Source of the DNA: Flectobacillus rivi | Lineage (GTDB): Bacteria > Bacteroidota > Bacteroidia > Cytophagales > Spirosomataceae | Direction of reading: 5' to 3' | Assembly: GCF_030056655.1 (NCBI RefSeq) | Contig: NZ_JASHIE010000004.1 | Coordinates: 124,001-188,000, forward strand | Length of the DNA: 64,000 bases | Shown: piece by piece, positions 10,301-25,300 of the stretch | Layout of the letters: each line of letters opens with the position of its first letter | Numbering within the stretch: the stretch's first letter is position 1 | Made by a program: the position numbers and the translations under genes | Notes under the pieces: model-generated | Databases searched by the model: none | What the model was told of the DNA's origin: nothing | The model's input: the letters and a program-made list of their open reading frames with translations, nothing else

Positions 10301-13300
10301 TTGTGCAGGGCATTCCAACAAATTTCAATTCCTACATGGTACGATTAAAGGAAGAGGTGAAGAGACATTGCAAGAGTTTTGCAATAGGCTATTTCAATTC
10401 CTACATGGTACGATTAAAGGTGGTTGGCAACAAGACTGTATTGATAAAATCTTCGTCCAATTTCAATTCCTACATGGTACGATTAAAGGACAACTCAACA
10501 ACTGACATACAAACCTTAGTTATAATTTCAATTCCTACATGGTACGATTAAAGGAAAAAGCCAAGTCAGAATTGCGTAATATTTCCCTAATTTCAATTCC
10601 TACATGGTACGATTAAAGGCTGTTTCGGCGAACTTGCTCAGGGTTAAACTCTCTACATTTCAATTCCTACATGGTACGATTAAAGGCGAGAGCTCTAGGA
10701 TAATTTCGTTTTCTGGAAAAGCATTTCAATTCCTACATGGTACGATTAAAGGAAGTATGCAGGGGTAAACTCAAAGCTTCATTTCCACAATTTCAATTCC
10801 TACATGGTACGATTAAAGGCTTAGTGAGAGATTGAATGTCAATTCCGACATTACTATTTCAATTCCTACATGGTACGATTAAAGGAGGACGTTGGAGTAA
10901 GTTCAAATATACCTTCAGCAAATTTCAATTCCTACATGGTACGATTAAAGGGGTCGTTGAGGTCAATATTGCTAGTAAACTCCTTGAGCTATTTCAATTC
11001 CTACATGGTACGATTAAAGGCATTCACAAAGTCAAGTGCAAAACTTGGACGTTGTGAATTTCAATTCCTACATGGTACGATTAAAGGTCTTCTAGCTATT
11101 GGATTCGTTAATCGAATTTTCAAATTTCAATTCCTACATGGTACGATTAAAGGATTTTAAGGTCACCTCTACGAATGTTGTAGTTCTTCATATTTCAATT
11201 CCTACATGGTACGATTAAAGGTCGATTTGTTCTGCTTATTAAGCACGTTAATATTGTATTTCAATTCCTACATGGTACGATTAAAGGTGTGTTCTTTAGA
11301 ATGAGGGGCTGGCTTACGGATTTGTCATTTCAATTCCTACATGGTACGATTAAAGGACTCTTCTTTTACCTTTCTCGCAATTTCGGCTGCCACATTTCAA
11401 TTCCTACATGGTACGATTAAAGGAATCCGAGAAAAAGAAAGACTCGTTGGAATACGCCTATTTCAATTCCTACATGGTACGATTAAAGGTACAGCAAACG
11501 ACACCTTTCTAGGGAACTGTAAGGCATTTCAATTCCTACATGGTACGATTAAAGGATGCAAGCAATGATGTGATGTCATCTTTTTCTTTCATATTTCAAT
11601 TCCTACATGGTACGATTAAAGGCTCAAGACGTTCATTCTCCCAGGACAACAGTTGGAAGCATTTCAATTCCTACATGGTACGATTAAAGGTTATTATTGA
11701 AAAAAATAACGGTTCATTCATCTGGTTATTTCAATTCCTACATGGTACGATTAAAGGTCGAGTACGAAGATGGCAGCACTTCGCAAATCGTATTTCAATT
11801 CCTACATGGTACGATTAAAGGGACAATAAGAAGTATAATGTAAGGCTGAATATTTTATTTCAATTCCTACATGGTACGATTAAAGGTTCTGTATGAAAAA
11901 TGCTGAAGATAATATCGTAAAATTTCAATTCCTACATGGTACGATTAAAGGATATTTCCTCTTGTTTTACTCTTGCTTGCTGTGCAAATTTCAATTCCTA
12001 CATGGTACGATTAAAGGGAGCTAATGTAGCACTACAAATACACAAAGAAGCATCATTTCAATTCCTACATGGTACGATTAAAGGAGAGCTAGCCACTCTT
12101 TTTCTATCTGTTTTTTCCTCATTTCAATTCCTACATGGTACGATTAAAGGACGAGAATGATGTTAAGGTTGAATCTTTGTTGCGCCTCATTTCAATTCCT
12201 ACATGGTACGATTAAAGGGTTTTGATGACAAAATAGAACCAGGTGATTTGCTACATTTCAATTCCTACATGGTACGATTAAAGGCTGCTTGTGTTCTGGC
12301 ATCCTCTAAAGCCTTATTAAATATTTCAATTCCTACATGGTACGATTAAAGGACAAATGGACTTTTTGAAATTAACCTCTGATTTGAAATATTTCAATTC
12401 CTACATGGTACGATTAAAGGTACTAACGATTATCACGGTAGCCCTACGATTATAGCAAATTTCAATTCCTACATGGTACGATTAAAGGTTTAAATCGTAC
12501 TGTTTGAGAAAATATTCTCTAATAACATTTCAATTCCTACATGGTACGATTAAAGGTCTCGAAGGCTGCATCAACAATCGTTAATGCTCCATTTCAATTC
12601 CTACATGGTACGATTAAAGGCTTTTGAATTTTCGAGCGAAGCATAATTTGCAATTCTCTATTTCAATTCCTACATGGTACGATTAAAGGTTGAATCCTGT
12701 ATAGTTTGCAAAAAATAGGGAAAAGCCAATTTCAATTCCTACATGGTACGATTAAAGGTTTGTTTAAATTTGTTCAAATATAAAAAATAATCAATTTCAA
12801 TTCCTACATGGTACGATTAAAGGTCAGAGTACAGTTGTTCAAAACGGATACAAAGGTAAATTTCAATTCCTACATGGTACGATTAAAGGCACTTAATAAA
12901 TCATTGTTTTGAGTTAAAATAAAATAATTTCAATTCCTACATGGTACGATTAAAGGCAAATTTTGGGTCTCAATTGCCTATGACTTTTGAGTAATTTCAA
13001 TTCCTACATGGTACGATTAAAGGAGTAGCTAGAACAGACTATAGCAATATTCAGTCAAATTTCAATTCCTACATGGTACGATTAAAGGTAGTGGAGGAGC
13101 AGGGGGGTCAGTAAGTATTGACCAAATTTCAATTCCTACATGGTACGATTAAAGGTGTACTTCCTGAATATACTCAAAATTAATCAAGTCATATTTCAAT
13201 TCCTACATGGTACGATTAAAGGGATGAAATCCATAGTAGAATTTCTTTGAAAATAATGAAATTTCAATTCCTACATGGTACGATTAAAGGGGGGGCTCAA

Positions 13301-16300
13301 TCACATATTCAGCGGGTGCAGTAAGATTTCAATTCCTACATGGTACGATTAAAGGGGGTGCTTACATACTTCAAAAGGTGAAAGTATCTGAATTTCAATT
13401 CCTACATGGTACGATTAAAGGTATACAAACCAATTTAAGACTGACATAGAACTTGCTTATTTCAATTCCTACATGGTACGATTAAAGGTTTTTGGGTATG
13501 TGTCATTTAATAGGCCTATGAAAATATTTCAATTCCTACATGGTACGATTAAAGGTTGAACATTGTCAAGCATTTGGGTCAACGATGCTAACATTTCAAT
13601 TCCTACATGGTACGATTAAAGGTTGCCCTAAATGATAATTGGTTCTTATGTTCAGTAAGATTTCAATTCCTACATGGTACGATTAAAGGGACTTGCAACA
13701 ACTTCTACTCAGTTACCTGCTTCACTATTTCAATTCCTACATGGTACGATTAAAGGTCAATAATCCTGAGAAAAAGTACACGCCTACTGAACATTTCAAT
13801 TCCTACATGGTACGATTAAAGGGCAATACAATAAGAACTTGGTCTTTCGTCAGTTTGCACATTTCAATTCCTACATGGTACGATTAAAGGGTACCCCGGA
13901 CACATTCAAGTTGTAAGTCGCAATGATATTTCAATTCCTACATGGTACGATTAAAGGGCGCTTTCTAGGGCTGAACTAAAGCCTTTTGAAGCTAATTTCA
14001 ATTCCTACATGGTACGATTAAAGGCGTTGTCAGATTCAGTAGGCTTTTGCTCTGTTCCTTCATTTCAATTCCTACATGGTACGATTAAAGGGAGCCTCTT
14101 TGTTTTCCTCCACTATTGCCTCCGTTGCATTTCAATTCCTACATGGTACGATTAAAGGGCCAAACGGTAAAAGAGACCTTCTAATGACAAATTTATTTCA
14201 ATTCCTACATGGTACGATTAAAGGAGACTGCACCTTCACAGATACGAATTAGTTCCCTTGGATTTCAATTCCTACATGGTACGATTAAAGGGAATGCTCA
14301 TGTGAGCAGTGATTAACCTTTTTAGGTAATTTCAATTCCTACATGGTACGATTAAAGGCTTTTAGATTCATTTCTGCGTCTATTACTTGCTCCACATTTC
14401 AATTCCTACATGGTACGATTAAAGGGTATGTTACTGACTCAGAAAACCACTCGTTGCATATTGTATTTCAATTCCTACATGGTACGATTAAAGGATCATT
14501 CCAGCAAAACGAAATCATTATGATTTCGCTATTTCAATTCCTACATGGTACGATTAAAGGGTTTATACATTTTGGGATAATGCTTTTTGATACATTTCAT
14601 TTCAATTCCTACATGGTACGATTAAAGGGAAGTCAAACGAAATGCCTCCTAACTCTCCTCTAACAATTTCAATTCCTACATGGTACGATTAAAGGTGTAT
14701 CCTCCAGAACTGGCAAGTATATAATTATTGCATTTCAATTCCTACATGGTACGATTAAAGGTTTACTGAAAAGAAACCATCCCTAGCGTATTTATGATTT
14801 CAATTCCTACATGGTACGATTAAAGGGTTTATATGAGTTGATTTGCTATTGCTTTTGCTATACCATTTCAATTCCTACATGGTACGATTAAAGGTTGCAA
14901 GATTTTCAATGTTTGCAACTGGAGAAGGTAAATTTCAATTCCTACATGGTACGATTAAAGGGTTTTGCGAAGGGTCTGCAACAAATCGTCTTGATATATT
15001 TCAATTCCTACATGGTACGATTAAAGGGGGCCTCCCCAGTCAAAAATTCCTCCTCTGTCTCCTGATTTCAATTCCTACATGGTACGATTAAAGGTTCTAA
15101 GGAAATAGAGTTTCTTAGAAAGGAATACAAATTTCAATTCCTACATGGTACGATTAAAGGTCGCTCAATATCAAAATGGAGGTTGGGAAATACGAAATTT
15201 CAATTCCTACATGGTACGATTAAAGGGTGGTCCCGAAGAAAATAAATTTCATTTTTTCCAGAATTTCAATTCCTACATGGTACGATTAAAGGTTCGCTAA
15301 TACCGTACAAGTCTCCTACTGTATTAATAATTTCAATTCCTACATGGTACGATTAAAGGATATAAAACCCAGCCCAAAGGACATAGGCTAAAAAGCATTT
15401 CAATTCCTACATGGTACGATTAAAGGTTGGCGGTAATATCTCTTACTCTACTGGCTCGGTCTCATTTCAATTCCTACATGGTACGATTAAAGGAAAGATT
15501 ATATTCGCTTGTTGCCAAAATCTAAAGAAATTTCAATTCCTACATGGTACGATTAAAGGGTCTAACATTTAATAGTAAAAACTCCAAAAACATCAATTTC
15601 AATTCCTACATGGTACGATTAAAGGCTGTAAATTTCGGGGATTTACGCCAAAGCGGACTCGATTTCAATTCCTACATGGTACGATTAAAGGAGTCTTTTG
15701 CTTTCCTGCTTCATCTACGCCCCCGACATTTCAATTCCTACATGGTACGATTAAAGGGGCTTCAAAATATCCTTTCTCACTATGATAATGTAAATTTCAA
15801 TTCCTACATGGTACGATTAAAGGGCACATTCAATAGTCTCAATTCTTGATCCTATCTTCATATTTCAATTCCTACATGGTACGATTAAAGGTGTGGCTGA
15901 ATGCTACGAATAATGTTGTCATGGTATTTATTTCAATTCCTACATGGTACGATTAAAGGAAAAATGAGTCTAAACGATTTAAGACTCCTTACAAGTTTCA
16001 ATTCCTACATGGTACGATTAAAGGAGGACGCTTTTTACTCTTCCTCATTTGCAGGTGGTTTGTTTCAATTCCTACATGGTACGATTAAAGGGCCATCTTC
16101 TACGCCTTCTTTAAAGTCGTAGTAATGGTTTCAATTCCTACATGGTACGATTAAAGGTAAGCGGAATTAATGCGCTAAAAGAATACATTTCCAAGTTTCA
16201 ATTCCTACATGGTACGATTAAAGGTTTAATTGCTTATAGCAGTGAAAAGTTTGTAGTGAGGTTTCAATTCCTACATGGTACGATTAAAGGGACCTTGGAG

Positions 16301-19300
16301 TCCTCGGAGTATATTGATATAAACATGTTTCAATTCCTACATGGTACGATTAAAGGGGAGCGCCACCCCATCCAGCCCCAGCAACTAACATCATTGTTTC
16401 AATTCCTACATGGTACGATTAAAGGGTTTGCCGTGTTGAGCTTCTACAATAGACAAAAGCACTTTCAATTCCTACATGGTACGATTAAAGGAAGCGGGTA
16501 TCAGCTTCGATGGTTTCAATCAAGAACTTTCAATTCCTACATGGTACGATTAAAGGGTTGGGTTGTTAGTAGTGAAAGCAGTGGAGGTGCTTGCTTTCAA
16601 TTCCTACATGGTACGATTAAAGGGAGGCTTAAGTCTTATTAAATGAATTATAATCCTTACTTTCAATTCCTACATGGTACGATTAAAGGTTGAAAATAAG
16701 AAAGACATCCCTGCTAATATTACACTCTTTCAATTCCTACATGGTACGATTAAAGGTGGTATTGTGGCTGTGGCTGCTGCTCTGACTTATGCTCTTTCAA
16801 TTCCTACATGGTACGATTAAAGGGTAAAATAGTAATTTCGTCAGACGCTACGGCAGAAAACTTTCAATTCCTACATGGTACGATTAAAGGTACCTTTATA
16901 AATCTCTTAAGAAAAATCTCATTTTTTCTTTCAATTCCTACATGGTACGATTAAAGGATGGCACTTGGATTTTAGAATACAACACCAAAACAACTTTCAA
17001 TTCCTACATGGTACGATTAAAGGGTACTCCAAGTCTCCAGCTTCGTCTACTATTACAATCTTTCAATTCCTACATGGTACGATTAAAGGGTTCCACTCTT
17101 GCATACGCTTTATGGTTAGCTCTACTACTTTCAATTCCTACATGGTACGATTAAAGGTTTATCTGCCTGTACACTTGTCTGCTCACTTGCTTCTTTCAAT
17201 TCCTACATGGTACGATTAAAGGGAAGATACCTATTTGATTATAACAGATAGTTATGAAACTTTCAATTCCTACATGGTACGATTAAAGGATTAGACAAAC
17301 CTCAACGAGCTGGAAGTATTATATCTTTCAATTCCTACATGGTACGATTAAAGGGTATCCCTGCTCAGGATAATAGCAATTTTGGTATCGACTTTCAATT
17401 CCTACATGGTACGATTAAAGGAGGTATTCACCCATGTAGATACAGTCTTTTGGGTTACTCTTTCAATTCCTACATGGTACGATTAAAGGGAACATTTTTT
17501 ATTGTCATGAACAAATGAATAAAGTTGTCTTTCAATTCCTACATGGTACGATTAAAGGTGGCAGTATGTATGTTTCGGAATTATACGGCTAGTAAGCTTT
17601 CAATTCCTACATGGTACGATTAAAGGAAAATTCATGTCCTTAGGCTTTGGGCAAAACCCTCGCTTTCAATTCCTACATGGTACGATTAAAGGAAATATTA
17701 GTGGCGGGTCCTTATCGACTTTAGCAACCTTTCAATTCCTACATGGTACGATTAAAGGGTATCAAAAGACCTTAAAACACCTAATGGTGATGACTTTCAA
17801 TTCCTACATGGTACGATTAAAGGGATTATTCAGCACAAATACTTTTACAAATTTTTTCATCTTTCAATTCCTACATGGTACGATTAAAGGAAAGGTAAAT
17901 CGTGGATTCATAAAAGGTTGTTCGATCTTTCAATTCCTACATGGTACGATTAAAGGAAGCAATAATGTCATTCAAATTGCCATCTGGTACTACCTTTCAA
18001 TTCCTACATGGTACGATTAAAGGATGTGTAATAATCCTGAAGTTGGTACTGGATAAACAACTTTCAATTCCTACATGGTACGATTAAAGGTGTATGGAAA
18101 TAATACACATCCGCTGCAAAGCTATCTTTCAATTCCTACATGGTACGATTAAAGGAAGTCTGCAGAACAAGTCTTATTACTTGCTGTCAAACTCTTTCAA
18201 TTCCTACATGGTACGATTAAAGGGTAAAAAATAATTCCCGTTCTTGTATTTTATTATTTCACTTTCAATTCCTACATGGTACGATTAAAGGAAAGAGAAG
18301 CCTTTGGGGTATCAGTGAAGTACTTTACTTTCAATTCCTACATGGTACGATTAAAGGATACAGCCCGATGCAGTCAATACGGTTGTATCTCCTCTTTCAA
18401 TTCCTACATGGTACGATTAAAGGGCAGTCTCATTGGTTCCTACTATCACATTCAAACTCTTTCAATTCCTACATGGTACGATTAAAGGACTACGCCATTT
18501 ATCTCAACTCTAATGACATTTTGTGCTTTCAATTCCTACATGGTACGATTAAAGGACCATGTTACAAATTGTTTGTAGACTTCTTAAACGTCTTTCAATT
18601 CCTACATGGTACGATTAAAGGATGTTAGACCGCCATTATCCTTCAAAGATTTCAATTCTTTCAATTCCTACATGGTACGATTAAAGGTGGCAAGGAGCTA
18701 TTACGATATAAGCAAGAAAAACTACTTTCAATTCCTACATGGTACGATTAAAGGAGAGAAAACGGGCTTGATTATACCGACTACAACAAACTTTCAATTC
18801 CTACATGGTACGATTAAAGGGAGCGCAATAGTAGCCTGCAATACTTAGATCAAATAGCTTTCAATTCCTACATGGTACGATTAAAGGTAAAAACACCTCC
18901 ATACGGGTTTTATCTTTGTACTCTCTTTCAATTCCTACATGGTACGATTAAAGGGCCTCCAGCTCTTTTTCTTCTCGGTATCTTAGCTCTCTTTCAATTC
19001 CTACATGGTACGATTAAAGGTATCCCTGCTCAGGATAATAGCAATTTTGGCATAGACTTTCAATTCCTACATGGTACGATTAAAGGCTAGGTCGATATAG
19101 CTTTTGTTAGTAGCAAGCTCTTCTTTCAATTCCTACATGGTACGATTAAAGGGAAACGGTTAGCTGTTTGTAGCTTCGATTGCTCAAGCTCTTTCAATTC
19201 CTACATGGTACGATTAAAGGTTAGAGAAATTGAATACCTGATGCGCCCGCGTGAGCCTTTCAATTCCTACATGGTACGATTAAAGGGTTGGAGTAGTTAC

Positions 19301-22300
19301 AAGTTACTGCTAGTACTGAAAACTTTCAATTCCTACATGGTACGATTAAAGGAATGTTACGCTTACGGGTAATATCAATTTCTTTTTTCTTTCAATTCCT
19401 ACATGGTACGATTAAAGGGTTTGCTACAATCCATAAACTTCTTTTTCCCAACAGACTTTCAATTCCTACATGGTACGATTAAAGGGATTTCGAAGTGCAG
19501 GTAAATCAGTTCACGTTTGTACTTTCAATTCCTACATGGTACGATTAAAGGGCATTACCTGCTTTAGTCAAACACGGAATTGTACCAGACTTTCAATTCC
19601 TACATGGTACGATTAAAGGGCTGTACCTCGCAATCCATTACGGTTATTCGTTAAGAGCTTTCAATTCCTACATGGTACGATTAAAGGTAGCGCCGTACAA
19701 GGTGAACTTGACATTTAAAAAGCACTTTCAATTCCTACATGGTACGATTAAAGGGGTTAGCCCTAGTTGAACCATTGCAGTTGCAACGTCCTTTCAATTC
19801 CTACATGGTACGATTAAAGGGTATCTACAATCTGTAGGACTTGGTGCAGGATACAGTCTTTCAATTCCTACATGGTACGATTAAAGGGTTACGAATCATC
19901 GGATGAAAAACAGATACATAGAATCTTTCAATTCCTACATGGTACGATTAAAGGATTTCAGAGGTGGAAAACTGAGGTTTCCTATGATAGCTTTCAATTC
20001 CTACATGGTACGATTAAAGGTTGTAAATCAAAATTTACATATCCATTCCCAAAACCTTTCAATTCCTACATGGTACGATTAAAGGGAGCTCCTGAACCAT
20101 CATACCAGTTAGCAGTCTCATCTTTCAATTCCTACATGGTACGATTAAAGGTTTGTCTGTACCATTGAACATCGGACGGTATTTGACTTTCAATTCCTAC
20201 ATGGTACGATTAAAGGTAATTGCTTTTTTGTTGTAGGGTCAAATTGAAACCTCTTTCAATTCCTACATGGTACGATTAAAGGGTCGCTGGTGGATTTGCT
20301 GGCGCTGGTGGGTTTGCAGGCTTTCAATTCCTACATGGTACGATTAAAGGGTGTAAATGCTACGGGTACGACAGCTTCAAATTTAGTTCTTTCAATTCCT
20401 ACATGGTACGATTAAAGGAATCCTTCAAGCCTACAAAGGAGCAATCCGAGCAAACTTTCAATTCCTACATGGTACGATTAAAGGGCTCGAACTAATGACG
20501 CTAGTTGGTCAGTCTGCACCTTTCAATTCCTACATGGTACGATTAAAGGGTCAAAGTTCATGCTTGTATCTCTAAGCTCAAGGAAGTCTTTCAATTCCTA
20601 CATGGTACGATTAAAGGGACAAGGAACTTTGAAATACAATCAAAAGGTAATACTCTTTCAATTCCTACATGGTACGATTAAAGGGTTGTAAATATTCAAA
20701 TGATTATTCTCAGTCATATCTTTCAATTCCTACATGGTACGATTAAAGGGATAATCACAATACCCACCAGAAAACCCTTCATAATCTTTCAATTCCTACA
20801 TGGTACGATTAAAGGGCAATTGGCCTATTTGATTTGGGAGTTTATTTACTTCCTTTCAATTCCTACATGGTACGATTAAAGGAAGTCAAAGGCCGTCTTG
20901 TTGGCACTTTTAGAAAACTTTCAATTCCTACATGGTACGATTAAAGGACAGGGTTTGGAGGAACTTCAAGAGGTATTTATATCTTTCAATTCCTACATGG
21001 TACGATTAAAGGGTTGCAGAAATATTCTAAGAAACGGCGAACGGCCAATAACTTTCAATTCCTACATGGTACGATTAAAGGATTAAACTAAATACTCATA
21101 AAGAATCAGACCCTAATGGCTTTCAATTCCTACATGGTACGATTAAAGGGGGGCAATAACAAGCGCCGACTATCTAGGAGTATTGAACTTTCAATTCCTA
21201 CATGGTACGATTAAAGGGTGAAATTTGAAGGTTTTCAATCTCCTTTTCATCAATCTTTCAATTCCTACATGGTACGATTAAAGGGGGCAAAATTAAAATG
21301 GTCTGACCCTGACTTTATGCAACTTTCAATTCCTACATGGTACGATTAAAGGTAGCATCATCAGCATACTTGGCGTAACCTATTTGTAGTCTTTCAATTC
21401 CTACATGGTACGATTAAAGGGGATTGATCAATTAAAAAGAGATATGGAACTTACCGACTTTCAATTCCTACATGGTACGATTAAAGGCAGGGGCAGAATT
21501 TTGCTCCTAGCCTCTCATTCGATCTTTCAATTCCTACATGGTACGATTAAAGGGGTGTATGAATTAGACTTGCCGGGAGGGTAATCGTTATCTTTCAATT
21601 CCTACATGGTACGATTAAAGGAAATTAGGCTCACAATCATAATTACCTGTAGCCATCTTTCAATTCCTACATGGTACGATTAAAGGGTTTATGTTGGCGT
21701 TACTGGTGATATTAGTGTTTTCACCTTTCAATTCCTACATGGTACGATTAAAGGTGCTTGCTGGTGCATCTGTAGTATTCCCCAAGTCTCTTTCAATTCC
21801 TACATGGTACGATTAAAGGCCTTTGTTGAGGAGATTGCTTTTACATACAAATCGTACTTTCAATTCCTACATGGTACGATTAAAGGAATAGCGGTCAAAT
21901 GATGCTTGTTGCTGGTGCTGGACTTTCAATTCCTACATGGTACGATTAAAGGAGCGCAAGAGCTTACACAGCCAACGACGGAAGTACAACTTTCAATTCC
22001 TACATGGTACGATTAAAGGCACCATGCAGTACATAGATATAAACGACCTTCACGAACTTTCAATTCCTACATGGTACGATTAAAGGGCGAGTGATTTTGG
22101 GGTGGTATCAGGCAATGTAGTGAGCTTTCAATTCCTACATGGTACGATTAAAGGTATAAGACGACGTGAAAATGAAAATGCCTAGGAAAGCTTTCAATTC
22201 CTACATGGTACGATTAAAGGGGCGAGTGGCATTCATCATGCAACATTACAACGCTCTTTCAATTCCTACATGGTACGATTAAAGGGCAAAAAGGTAAAAC

Positions 22301-25300
22301 ATAGATTCTTTCTTCCTATTGAACTTTCAATTCCTACATGGTACGATTAAAGGATTAATAAGTCGCAAGGTGTAGGCCTTGGATATGACTTTCAATTCCT
22401 ACATGGTACGATTAAAGGGATTCATAACTAATCCAATTAATCCAACTCCAACAACTTTCAATTCCTACATGGTACGATTAAAGGGTTGCTAACCAGTGAT
22501 TGAAACTATAACCTGATGCTCCTTTCAATTCCTACATGGTACGATTAAAGGCGCGTTGCAACAGGTTACAGGGTTGAACCTTGTTACTTTCAATTCCTAC
22601 ATGGTACGATTAAAGGATTACAATCTGCGGTACACATTTGTTCAAAATACCAAACTTTCAATTCCTACATGGTACGATTAAAGGGTGTGGGCATATTACA
22701 AAAACTCGTGATGTGGATGCCTTTCAATTCCTACATGGTACGATTAAAGGGCAGGAATTTTTGTATCTATACTACTTAGTGAACTATCTTTCAATTCCTA
22801 CATGGTACGATTAAAGGTGTGTGGACGGTAAAGGACTCGAACCTATAATTCTCCTTTCAATTCCTACATGGTACGATTAAAGGCTTTGGAAATCTCAGCT
22901 AAACCACTAATTAAATCCTCTTTCAATTCCTACATGGTACGATTAAAGGGGTGGGCTGATAGAGGTATGTATAGCGTTCATAAAAGCCTTTCAATTCCTA
23001 CATGGTACGATTAAAGGTTTTCTTGAATAGTAGGCAATTCTGGTCTTTGCATTCTTTCAATTCCTACATGGTACGATTAAAGGGAAGTAAGAACAAATTT
23101 CATGAAATTCCACAAAGAAAACTTTCAATTCCTACATGGTACGATTAAAGGCGCAAGAGCTTACACAGCCAACGACGGAAGTACAACTTTCAATTCCTGC
23201 ATGGTACGATTAAAGGGCAAAATCTCGTCTATCATATCGGGGTTATCCACATGTTTCAATTCCTGCATGGTACGATTAAAGGAGAAATCTTCTTGGAAGA
23301 TAATAATGCAGATAAGTTTGTTTCAATTCCTGCATGGTACGATTAAAGGATCTTCTACACAGTGTTTTGTTGTTAGTCCCATAAGTTTCAATTCCTGCAT
23401 GGTACGATTAAAGGTTCTTTATACCATTCTTCAGCGAAAGAACAGCCGAGTTTCAATTCCTGCATGGTACGATTAAAGGGCAGTTTAGCAAATCCAAGAT
23501 TCTGGTAGATGAATGGTTTCAATTCCTGCATGGTACGATTAAAGGCAATATCCTCACGAGCAGATAAAATCATGTCTTTTGCGTTTCAATTCCTGCATGG
23601 TACGATTAAAGGACACTGTATCAAATTCAGTATTATCAACAAAATCAGTGTTTCAATTCCTGCATGGTACGATTAAAGGTTAATGTTTCCGCTATCTCCA
23701 TCGCAAACAGCAATGTTTCAATTCCTGCATGGTACGATTAAAGGAACTACAAAAGCCGTGAAAATTGAGCTTCTTTTTGTAAGTTTCAATTCCTGCATGG
23801 TACGATTAAAGGAATAGCGTTTTAGCCATATTTTCAAGCATTTCTGTACTGTTTCAATTCCTGCATGGTACGATTAAAGGTGTCGGTAAGCCATATTTAT
23901 TTCAGTCCTTGCAAGCCTTGTTTCAATTCCTGCATGGTACGATTAAAGGAGCCACGAAGCAAATAGAATCAAAGTTTATTACTTCGTTTCAATTCCTGCA
24001 TGGTACGATTAAAGGCTAAATATTTAGGGGCTTTTTTTGTATATTTACGCTAGTTTCAATTCCTGCATGGTACGATTAAAGGAATAATATTGATGCTGAC
24101 CTAAGAATATCAGACAGGTTTCAATTCCTGCATGGTACGATTAAAGGGCTAGCATTCTTAGTACCTTTCTCGTAGGCTGGAATGTTTCAATTCCTGCATG
24201 GTACGATTAAAGGTGTTTTACAACAACATCCCTGCGCTAATGGAGACAAGTTTCAATTCCTGCATGGTACGATTAAAGGTGAGGCGAATGGAGGCGTATC
24301 TAATAGCCGTGGTGTAGTTTCAATTCCTGCATGGTACGATTAAAGGATAATCTTCACTTGTAATAATCAGGTGGTCTAAGATGTTTCAATTCCTGCATGG
24401 TACGATTAAAGGAATTGTTTCGATACTACAACTTCAAAAAGCTCAAAGTTTCAATTCCTGCATGGTACGATTAAAGGCTTTTTTGATCGTATGACTTACA
24501 GTGAAATTATACCGTTTCAATTCCTGCATGGTACGATTAAAGGTTTTAATTTTTCGGTCTTTTGTAATCCTAATCATAAGTTTCAATTCCTGCATGGTAC
24601 GATTAAAGGCTATAAGTACCGTCGGGCTGTTGTACCATGATGGCTTGTTTCAATTCCTGCATGGTACGATTAAAGGAAACAGATAATCAATAAATTCTTT
24701 AATCGTAAAGTTGTTTCAATTCCTGCATGGTACGATTAAAGGTTGGATTGAAAGGTTAGAAAAGGGATAAAAGATATTAGTTTCAATTCCTGCATGGTAC
24801 GATTAAAGGGGAGGTCTTAATATTTTCTTTTCTGGTGTCTACAACGTTTCAATTCCTGCATGGTACGATTAAAGGTACAAGAGCTTCTACTCCATCAGGA
24901 AAATCCTCCTGCAGTTTCAATTCCTGCATGGTACGATTAAAGGTACCTACGTATTGCAGGTATTTTTTTTACATTATTGTTTCAATTCCTGCATGGTACG
25001 ATTAAAGGCTGCCAACTTATCTCTAGTCACTTGGTCGCCTTGACCATGTTTCAATTCCTGCATGGTACGATTAAAGGTCAACTAATACCTGAGTAGTCGG
25101 GATATTCCATTTTGTTTCAATTCCTGCATGGTACGATTAAAGGTAGAAATCCTCCTCGTCTATAATGGCGTTTTTATATGTGTTTCAATTCCTGCATGGT
25201 ACGATTAAAGGCGCCTGAGTTGTTTTCTACAATCAGAGCCGTTTTCGAGTTTCAATTCCTGCATGGTACGATTAAAGGTCGAAATTGACTTCCAAGACAA

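Noticed and set aside
18621..18659. Spacer ending in TTTCAATT as a slipped repeat copy (also seen near 8978 and 14590)
   Set aside because: An 8-nt AT-rich match next to the repeat is expected by chance among about 490 spacers.
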